From Flavisolibacter sp. (GTDB taxonomy: Bacteria > Bacteroidota > Bacteroidia > Chitinophagales > Chitinophagaceae): a stretch of DNA of 30,200 nucleotides. The translations under genes were made by a program, and so were the position numbers. The stretch covers positions 1 to 30,200 of the forward strand of contig JACDAZ010000256.1 in the NCBI GenBank assembly GCA_013695175.1, given 5' to 3'. This document shows, piece after piece, positions 24,969-30,200 of the stretch. The number at the start of each line of letters is the position of its first letter. The stretch's first letter is position 1. The notes beneath the pieces were generated by a model. The model worked only from the letters and a program-made list of their open reading frames with translations, was not told where the DNA came from and did not search any database.

Positions 24969-25850
24969 TCATTCGAAGTGTTTTACTGAACAAGCTTTGA
25001 AAGTGTTTTTCATTAGTGCTGCAATGGTCATGGGTCCCACACCACCGGGAACAGGAGTAATAAATGAACACTTGGGTGCAACCTCTTCAAAAGCAACATC
25101 ACCTTGTATGCTATAACCAGATTTTTTAGATGCGTCCAACACTCTTGTAATTCCAACATCAATTACAACGGCACCTTGTTTTACCATATCTTCTTTTACA
25201 AATCCGGGTTTACCCAGCGCAGCTATAAGTATATCGGCTGAAGCTGCAAATTCATTTAAATTTTTTGTGTGTGAATGACATATAGTGACTGTGCAATTAC
25301 CTGGGTTAGCAGAAGCACTTAATAATATGCTCATGGGACGACCTACAATATTGCTTCTCCCTATTATTACAGCATGTTTTCCTTTAGTTTCAATTTTATA
25401 ATGTTCAAGCAATAATAAAATACCATAAGGAGTAGCCGGTATAAAAGTTGGATGTCCAAGAACCATTTTTCCAACTGTACTCGGATGAAATCCATCCACA
25501 TCTTTTGATGGATCAATGGTATTAATAACTTCTTCGGCTGATATATGTTGGGGCAAAGGGAGTTGTACCAAGATACCGTCTACATCCGGGTCTGTATTTA
25601 AATCCCTGATTTTATCTAATAATTTTAATGAACTTACTTCTTCTTCAAAATGGATGAGTGTTGATTTAAACCCAACCTCTTCACAGGCTTTTACTTTTGC
25701 TGCTACATATGTTTCACTGGCTCCGTTATTGCCTACTAACACTGCTACAAGATGTGGAACTGTTTTACCATTTGTTGATAATTGTGCTACTTCCAGTTTT
25801 AATGAATCTTTTATTGCCTGTGAAGCTTCTTTGCCATTAAGAATTTGCAT
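24969..25850 (-). CDS. folD: Bifunctional methylenetetrahydrofolate dehydrogenase/cyclohydrolase (FolD)
   Basis: FolD interconverts 5,10-methylene-THF and 10-formyl-THF in cytoplasmic one-carbon metabolism. From the ATG at 25850 the protein is 293 residues, the usual length, opening [15 protein letters not shown]. The reading frame continues 55 codons further upstream, but that extension is hydrophobic and unlike the family, and it crosses the promoter box. Catalytic motifs are [15 protein letters not shown] with Tyr48 and Lys52, GILVQLPLP (92-100), KDVDGFHP (116-123), the NADP loop GRSNIVGRP (164-172) and [11 protein letters not shown] near the C-terminus. All are intact. It is divergent from the PorV-like gene and shares a 107-bp intergenic region with it. 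Confidence 0.96.
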   Translation of the reverse strand: MQILNGKEASQAIKDSLKLEVAQLSTNGKTVPHLVAVLVGNNGASETYVAAKVKACEEVGFKSTLIHFEEEVSSLKLLDKIRDLNTDPDVDGILVQLPLPQHISAEEVINTIDPSKDVDGFHPSTVGKMVLGHPTFIPATPYGILLLLEHYKIETKGKHAVIIGRSNIVGRPMSILLSASANPGNCTVTICHSHTKNLNEFAASADILIAALGKPGFVKEDMVKQGAVVIDVGITRVLDASKKSGYSIQGDVAFEEVAPKCSFITPVPGGVGPMTIAALMKNTFKACSVKHFE

Positions 25851-25854
25851 GGCG

Positions 25855-25862
25855 CAAAGGTA
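25855..25862 (-). promoter_or_regulatory. Promoter -7 box of folD
   Basis: Read on the minus strand this is TACCTTTG, a perfect TAnnTTTG match, ending four bases before the folD ATG (25850). It supports this start over the longer upstream frame and suggests a leaderless or near-leaderless mRNA. Confidence 0.6.
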
Positions 25863-25934
25863 AAGGCATGAAGCATATAAGGAAAACCAGCCAAAACATA
25901 TATTTAATATTAGTAGTATATAGATGCTTTCCCT

Positions 25935-25942
25935 TAACTTAG
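25935..25942 (+). promoter_or_regulatory. Promoter -7-like box before the PorV-like gene
   Basis: TAACTTAG, 7 of 8 matches to TAnnTTTG, ends 15 bases before the TTG start at 25958. It is the best plus-strand candidate in the divergent gap. Confidence 0.35.
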
Positions 25943-25957
25943 AAAAAAACAACGAGT

Positions 25958-26776
25958 TTGCGATACATCCTGTCAGTGATGTTCCTTTTATATTTTTGCT
26001 TTGCTTCAAAAGCACAAACTGTACGTACTCCTATATCTTCAGCTTATACCACCATTGGCGCTTATTCAAAAAGTTTTTCTAATGCATTGTCATTTACTGC
26101 TAACCAGGCATCTCTTGCTTCCATTTCTACATTTTCTGCTGGATTACTGGCTGAGAAAAGGTTCCTTGTAAATGAATTATCATTTTACCAGGCAGGTGTT
26201 GCTTTACCGGTTAACAGTGGCGTATTTGGATTTAGCGGAAGTTATTTTGGCAGCCATTATAATAATGAAATTGTTGCAGGCTTGGCCTATGGCAGAAATT
26301 TAGGATCTAAACTAAGTATTGGGGCACAGTTTAATTACTATACTATAAATGTTGCAGGATATGGTAGTTCGGGAACTGTAAATGTAGAAGCCGGTGCATT
26401 ATTGCACCTTACCGAAAATTTTAAGGCAGGGCTGCATGTTTATAATCCTACAGGCAGCAAATTCTTTAAACAGGAAGATGAAAAACTTCCGGCTATCTAT
26501 TCAATGGGCTTTGGGTATGAAACTTCTGAAATTTTTTTCCTTATGGCACAAATACAAAAAGTACAGGATAGAGACATTAATGTATCAGGCGCCATGCAAT
26601 ATAAATTTGATCCTCATCTTTTTGCACGGGCAGGTTTTGCATCAGCAACTTCTTCTTATTTTTTGGGAATAGGGATATTATTAAAACATTTCAGACTGGA
26701 TGCAACAGCTTCTGTTCATCCCCAGTTAGGATTTACACCTGGAATTATGATGCTATATCAACAAAAAGAAAAGTGA
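25958..26776 (+). CDS. PorV/PorQ-like outer-membrane beta-barrel protein
   Basis: This is a 272-residue protein. The start is a TTG at 25958, chosen because it gives a proper signal peptide ([20 protein letters not shown]) with a basic residue; the next ATG (25979) would leave only 13 residues before the cleavage site. The mature chain is rich in Gly, Ser and aromatic residues with alternating strands ([88 protein letters not shown]). The layout recalls the FadL-like PorV/PorQ barrels of type IX secretion, but I do not see the usual NPA motif, so the assignment is tentative. It overlaps the next gene by four bases (GTGA), so the two are translationally coupled. Confidence 0.7.
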   Translation: MRYILSVMFLLYFCFASKAQTVRTPISSAYTTIGAYSKSFSNALSFTANQASLASISTFSAGLLAEKRFLVNELSFYQAGVALPVNSGVFGFSGSYFGSHYNNEIVAGLAYGRNLGSKLSIGAQFNYYTINVAGYGSSGTVNVEAGALLHLTENFKAGLHVYNPTGSKFFKQEDEKLPAIYSMGFGYETSEIFFLMAQIQKVQDRDINVSGAMQYKFDPHLFARAGFASATSSYFLGIGILLKHFRLDATASVHPQLGFTPGIMMLYQQKEK

Positions 26777-28809
26777 GACAGCTACTATTAACAGCCATAT
26801 TAATTTTCATTTTTCCTGTTGTTGTTTATACACAGCAAGTACCTGCACAAACAGAGCAACAATTAGAAAATCTTACAGAAGCTTTGGAAGAAGATATTGA
26901 TGATGATAATTACTTAATGCATTTACAATATTTTTTAAAACACCCGCTAAATATTAATTCAGCTAAAGAAGAAGATTTACGACTTTTTAAATTTTTAACT
27001 GACCTGCACATACAAAGCTTTTTAAATTATAGAAGGCTCTTTGGCAACTTTATTTCTATTTATGAATTGCAGGCTATACCTGTATGGGATGTGGAAACTA
27101 TTAAACAATTATTGCCATTTATTACTATTTCACAATTTGTTGAGTTGCATGTATTATTTAGAAAAAGGTTTCAGGAAGGTGAACAATTTATTTTATTTCG
27201 TGGTACCCGTACTTTAGAAAATAAAAGAGGGTTTAATAGAAGCTTAAGATCCCATTTTTTGGGAAGCAAAGATCAATTATTATTTCGCTACCGGTACCAG
27301 TACAAGAATTTGCTGCAATATGGAATTGTTGGTGATAAAGATGCAGGAGAACAATTCTTCAGAGGTGCGCAGAATAAAGGGTTTGATCATTATTCCTATC
27401 ATTTATTTGCAAGAAATATTGGTAATGTTAAAGCACTTGCGTTAGGCGATTACACAACTAATCTTGGTCAGGGTTTGATACAATGGGGTGCACTTGCCTT
27501 TAAAAAAAGTGCAGATGCCTTGAACATTAAAAGGCAAGCTTCTATATTACATCCTTACAATTCAGCCGGTGAATTTTATTTTAACAGGGGTGCAGGAATA
27601 ACTGTAAAAAAAGGAAATGTTGAGGGCACTGTTTTTGGTTCTTCAAAAAATATAAGCGGTAATCTTTCTTTTGATACAGTGAATCAGCAGGAAATATTTA
27701 CCTCTTTCCAAACATCAGGTTTTCACAGAACAGCTACTGAAATAGAAGATAGAAAACAAGTTAATCTGACTTCATTTGGAGGTAATCTTAATTTTCAGAG
27801 AAATGCATTTAAAATTGGTATTAATACCATTTACCATCAATTTTCAAAACCATTGATTAAAAGGGCAGATCCTTATAATTTTTACTCAATAAACGGTAAA
27901 GGCTGGCGCAATTACAGTATCGATTATAGTTATACTTATAAAAATTTGCATCTGTTTGGTGAGGCAGCAATAGATCAGGAAGATAATAAAGCTTTTGTAC
28001 AGGGTGCCATAATGAGTGTAGATCCAAAAATTGATCTTTCAGTTCTTTACAGAAATATCAGTAAATCTTATCAGGCATTGTTTGGTAATGCATTTACAGA
28101 AAGCACTACACCATCAAATGAAATTGGTTTTTATTCCGGGATAACTATAAGACCTGCTGCCGGGATACGTATAGATGCGTATTCTGACTATTACAAATTT
28201 CCATGGATCAGATATCGTTTGCATGGGCCAGGTTATGGCAGGGATTATTTATTACAGCTTACCTATAAACCAAATAAGCTTTTAGAATTATATGCACGCT
28301 ATAAAAATGAAAAGAAAGATATAAATGCATCTGAGAATGATTCTGCTATTCATTACCTGGTGGCAAACAAGCGACAAAATTTTCGGGTGCATCTGGTTTA
28401 CAAACTAACATCTTCATTTGTATTAAAAGCAAGAACAGAGATTATAAGCTTTAATAAAAGATCAGAGGGAGGGGAGCAGGGCTATTTGATGTATGCTGAA
28501 GGAAGTTATAAACATGGATTTAGATTATCTACTAATCTAAGACTTCAATATTTTGAAACAGATAGCTATAACAGTCGCATTTATGCTTATGAAAGTGATG
28601 TCCTATATAGTTATTCAATCCCACCTTTTTACGACAAAGGTTTCAGGTATTATTTTAATATCAATTACGATTTAAGCAGAAGTTTTAGTTGCTGGTTGCG
28701 TTGGTCGCAAACAATTTATGAAAACAGGAAAAGCATAGGTTCCGGTTTGGATGAGATAGTCGGTAACAAAAGATCTGATATAAAACTGCAATTACGTTAC
28801 ATCTTTTAA
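26773..28809 (+). CDS. Outer-membrane barrel with N-terminal helix-hairpin-helix module
   Basis: This is a 678-residue protein. It starts at a GTG that shares GTGA with the stop of the preceding gene, and [21 protein letters not shown] gives a clean signal peptide. After an acidic segment (LEEDIDDDNY) comes a helix-hairpin-helix-like module (about 58-118: LNINSAKEEDLRLFKFL and SIYELQAIPVWDVETIKQLL), similar to the ComEA/HhH_3 type. The rest (about 130-678) looks like a beta-barrel of many strands, ending in a terminal phenylalanine (LQLRYIF) as in outer-membrane proteins. I know this architecture as a widespread but uncharacterised Bacteroidota protein. Whether the HhH module binds DNA, protein or nothing is unknown. 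It forms an operon with the PorV-like gene upstream. Confidence 0.8.
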   Translation: MRQLLLTAILIFIFPVVVYTQQVPAQTEQQLENLTEALEEDIDDDNYLMHLQYFLKHPLNINSAKEEDLRLFKFLTDLHIQSFLNYRRLFGNFISIYELQAIPVWDVETIKQLLPFITISQFVELHVLFRKRFQEGEQFILFRGTRTLENKRGFNRSLRSHFLGSKDQLLFRYRYQYKNLLQYGIVGDKDAGEQFFRGAQNKGFDHYSYHLFARNIGNVKALALGDYTTNLGQGLIQWGALAFKKSADALNIKRQASILHPYNSAGEFYFNRGAGITVKKGNVEGTVFGSSKNISGNLSFDTVNQQEIFTSFQTSGFHRTATEIEDRKQVNLTSFGGNLNFQRNAFKIGINTIYHQFSKPLIKRADPYNFYSINGKGWRNYSIDYSYTYKNLHLFGEAAIDQEDNKAFVQGAIMSVDPKIDLSVLYRNISKSYQALFGNAFTESTTPSNEIGFYSGITIRPAAGIRIDAYSDYYKFPWIRYRLHGPGYGRDYLLQLTYKPNKLLELYARYKNEKKDINASENDSAIHYLVANKRQNFRVHLVYKLTSSFVLKARTEIISFNKRSEGGEQGYLMYAEGSYKHGFRLSTNLRLQYFETDSYNSRIYAYESDVLYSYSIPPFYDKGFRYYFNINYDLSRSFSCWLRWSQTIYENRKSIGSGLDEIVGNKRSDIKLQLRYIF

Positions 28810-28850
28810 AGGGATAATATGTAGTGATAAAGATGATTAGCATAAATCAA

Positions 28851-28858
28851 TAACTTCG
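28851..28858 (+). promoter_or_regulatory. Promoter -7-like box before the DUF3467 gene
   Basis: TAACTTCG, 7 of 8 matches to TAnnTTTG, ends 18 bases before the ATG at 28877. It suggests the gene is transcribed apart from the HhH-barrel gene. Confidence 0.4.
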
Positions 28859-28876
28859 TACCTCTAAAAAAATTAC

Positions 28877-29191
28877 ATGCAGGATCAACAACAACAGCAA
28901 AATGGTATCAACATTGAAATTTCTGAGGAAATGGCAGAAGGTAATTATGCTAATCTTGCTATCATCACACATTCACATGCCGAGTTTGTTATTGATTTTG
29001 TGAATGTAATGCCGGGCACACCAAAAAGTAAAGTAAAGTCACGTATTATATTTACTCCGCAACATGCTAAACGTTTTATGAAAGCATTGACGGAAAATGT
29101 GCAACGTTATGAAGCTGCCAACGGTGAAATAAAAGACCTTGAAGAAATTCAGATTCCACTAAATTTTGGTGGTCCTGCTGCGCAGGCTTAG
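28877..29191 (+). CDS. DUF3467 protein
   Basis: This is a 104-residue cytoplasmic protein of the DUF3467 family, of normal length. After a Gln-rich start (MQDQQQQQNG) come the conserved segments INIEISEEMAEGNYANLAIITHS, EFVIDFVNVMPG and RIIFTPQHAKRFMKALTENVQRYE, ending in an IPLNFGGP tail. Its function is unknown. The neighbours, an outer-membrane barrel gene upstream on the same strand and radC converging from the right, give no firm clue. Confidence 0.9.
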   Translation: MQDQQQQQNGINIEISEEMAEGNYANLAIITHSHAEFVIDFVNVMPGTPKSKVKSRIIFTPQHAKRFMKALTENVQRYEAANGEIKDLEEIQIPLNFGGPAAQA

Positions 29192-29326
29192 CTCTTATTT
29201 TAAATGTTGAATTTTAAATTTTTAAATGGACAAAACACCCGTAAAGAATCATTCCTCATTTTAAATTTTGAATGAAGAAGACATATTATAAGAGGGTTCA
29301 AAATTTAAAATTTAGAATTTAAAATT
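29192..29326. repeat. AT-rich inverted-repeat cluster between DUF3467 gene and radC
   Basis: ATTTTAAATTTTGAA (29258-29272) and its perfect reverse complement TTCAAAATTTAAAAT (29297-29311) form a 15-bp stem around a 24-base loop. Related half-copies flank it, for example GAATTTTAAATTTTT starting near 29209 and GAATTTAAAATTTC near 29315-29328. The cluster lies between two convergent genes. It may act as a bidirectional transcription stop, or be a degenerate dispersed repeat. Confidence 0.7.
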
Positions 29327-30019
29327 TCAAAGAAGACCTTCATCAGCAAAGCTGAAATAACCATCATCACTTACAATCAGGTGATCCAATATTTTAATAT
29401 CAAAATATTTAGCGGCTTCTTTTATTTTATGTGTAAGTTCTTCATCTGCCCTGCTTGGCTTTAAACTGCCTGAAGGGTGGTTATGACAAAGAATCAGGCT
29501 TATTGCATCCTCCTCCAAAGCTTTCTTTAAAATTATTCTTGGATCTGCAACCGTTCCTGTCATTCCACCTTCACTTACAATTTCAAAATGATTTATTTTA
29601 TTAGCCCTGTTCAAAAACAATACAGCAAAAACTTCATGTCGATAATCTTTAAGCAAAGTTTGCAGGTAGCGGGCAACATCAGAGCTTGTGGTAATAATTT
29701 CTTTTTCCCGGCTCGAAAGAGCCTGACGTCTCCTTCCCAACTCCATAGCTGCTACAATGGTAATGGCTTTTGCTTCGCCTATACCTTTTATTTTCATTAA
29801 TTCTTTTACAGTAAGTTTTCCCAGGTCAGGCAGGTTATTCTTTGCTGATTTTAATACATCTTTTGCAAGTTCAACGGCGCTTTTTTGTTTTGTTCCATTG
29901 ACCAGCAAAATAGCTATCAGTTCACTGTCGGACAGATTTTCTGCACCTTTTAATAGTAATTTTTCGCGGGGCTGATCGTCTTTTGCCCATTGTTTTATTG
30001 AGTAGTTGTTCTCTTGCAT
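29327..30019 (-). CDS. radC: RadC-family JAB1/MPN domain protein
   Basis: This is a 230-residue member of the RadC/UPF0758 family, of normal length. The N-terminal part opens with SIKQWAKDDQPREKLLLKGAENLSDSELIAILL and carries a helix-hairpin-helix (about 75-95, KIKGIGEAKAITIVAAMELGRR). The C-terminal JAMM metalloprotease-like domain has the zinc motif CHNHPSGSLKPSRAD with His179, His181 and Asp192. The true activity is not established; the historical link to DNA repair in E. coli is doubtful, and the family is often associated with DNA uptake or mobile DNA. It is complete and convergent to the DUF3467 gene. Confidence 0.94.
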   Translation of the reverse strand: MQENNYSIKQWAKDDQPREKLLLKGAENLSDSELIAILLVNGTKQKSAVELAKDVLKSAKNNLPDLGKLTVKELMKIKGIGEAKAITIVAAMELGRRRQALSSREKEIITTSSDVARYLQTLLKDYRHEVFAVLFLNRANKINHFEIVSEGGMTGTVADPRIILKKALEEDAISLILCHNHPSGSLKPSRADEELTHKIKEAAKYFDIKILDHLIVSDDGYFSFADEGLL

Positions 30020-30092
30020 CAGGTATGTTAAATATTTAATTTTATGCTTGTAATTGATCCCTTACCTTTTTAAAAACTAAAAACCACTTCCT

Positions 30093-30200
30093 ATGAAAAG
30101 AAATTCTACCCTGGGCGCCTTACATCCAATATTGTTTTTTGTTTTTGTATATGCTTTCTCCATTTTTATGGCTTTATTTGTTTGCCGCTCAATCTATTAT
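30093..30200 (+). CDS. Membrane protein, N-terminal end only (possible LTA synthase/sulfatase family)
   Basis: Thirty-six codons run in frame off the right edge of the window. They start with a basic MKRNSTLG segment followed by a hydrophobic helix (HPILFFVFVYAFSIFMALFVCRSIYY). This resembles the first membrane segment of LTA-synthase-type phosphoglycerol transferases/sulfatases, but the catalytic part is outside the window, so the family call is a guess. A TACCTTTT sequence at 30063-30070 could be the promoter box, 22 bases before the ATG. Confidence 0.45.
   Translation, partial: MKRNSTLGALHPILFFVFVYAFSIFMALFVCRSIYY

Noticed and set aside
25851..26015. 55-codon N-terminal extension of folD
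   Set aside because: The extension is hydrophobic and unlike FolD, crosses the TACCTTTG promoter box, and overlaps the divergent gene's promoter and signal-peptide codons.
21068..30019. A competence or DNA-uptake gene cluster made of dprA, radC and the HhH barrel
   Set aside because: The genes are in separate transcripts, no comEC, comF or pilus genes are present, and dprA and radC are common in non-transformable species; kept only as speculation in the HhH finding.
1..30200. CRISPR array, tRNA or rRNA gene, insertion sequence, phage or toxin-antitoxin module
   Set aside because: I looked for spaced direct repeats, tRNA-like cloverleaf ends, transposase or integrase motifs and paired small genes, and found none that I could support.

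Overview
The window is AT-rich chromosomal DNA of a member of the Bacteroidota, most likely Chitinophagaceae or a close relative (family placement is inference). The signs are a full-length SprA (type IX secretion/gliding translocon), a cargo protein with a type B gliding-motility C-terminal sorting domain, a PorE-like OmpA protein, a DUF4105/Lnb-type protein, DUF3467, and several upstream boxes resembling the Bacteroidota promoter element TAnnTTTG. I see no tRNA, rRNA, insertion sequence, phage gene, CRISPR array or integrase. It reads as core genome rather than an island.

Layout. 1-1470 (minus): the N-terminal end of a lipoprotein amidohydrolase, then a trans-sulfuration-type PLP enzyme. 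1523-2011 (plus): a DinB-fold protein, convergent with fabH (2073-3065, minus). 3186-10938 (plus): ruvA then sprA, 28 bp apart. A 273-bp gene-free stretch follows, ending in a clear terminator for a small secreted protein (11212-11697, minus). 11905-17404 (minus): a short-chain dehydrogenase, an 884-residue PKD/type B-CTD surface protein, an alpha/beta hydrolase and a DUF4105/Lnb-like membrane protein. 17491-18822 (plus): a DUF2339 multispanning membrane protein, meeting guaB (18823-20304, minus) stop to stop. 20421-21071 (plus): a small outer-membrane protein, convergent with a minus-strand run in the order folD, queE, PorE-like, dprA (25850 down to 21068). 25958-28809 (plus): a translationally coupled pair, a PorV/PorQ-like barrel and a helix-hairpin-helix outer-membrane barrel. 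28877-29191: DUF3467. 29327-30019 (minus): radC. From 30093 (plus): the start of a membrane protein.

How the genes fit together. Two themes recur. One is the cell envelope: SprA forms the type IX outer-membrane channel, the PorE-like protein probably links such machinery to peptidoglycan, the PKD protein is a likely cargo, the DUF4105 protein probably N-acylates lipoproteins, and FabH starts fatty-acid synthesis. The other is DNA handling: RuvA, DprA, RadC and an outer-membrane barrel carrying a helix-hairpin-helix module. Housekeeping metabolism (GuaB, FolD, QueE, the PLP enzyme) is interspersed. The least explained items are the coupled barrel/HhH-barrel operon and the repeated placement of promoter-like boxes 3-8 bp before start codons, which suggests leaderless mRNAs. 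I found no clear evidence of a wholly new defence or mobile system.
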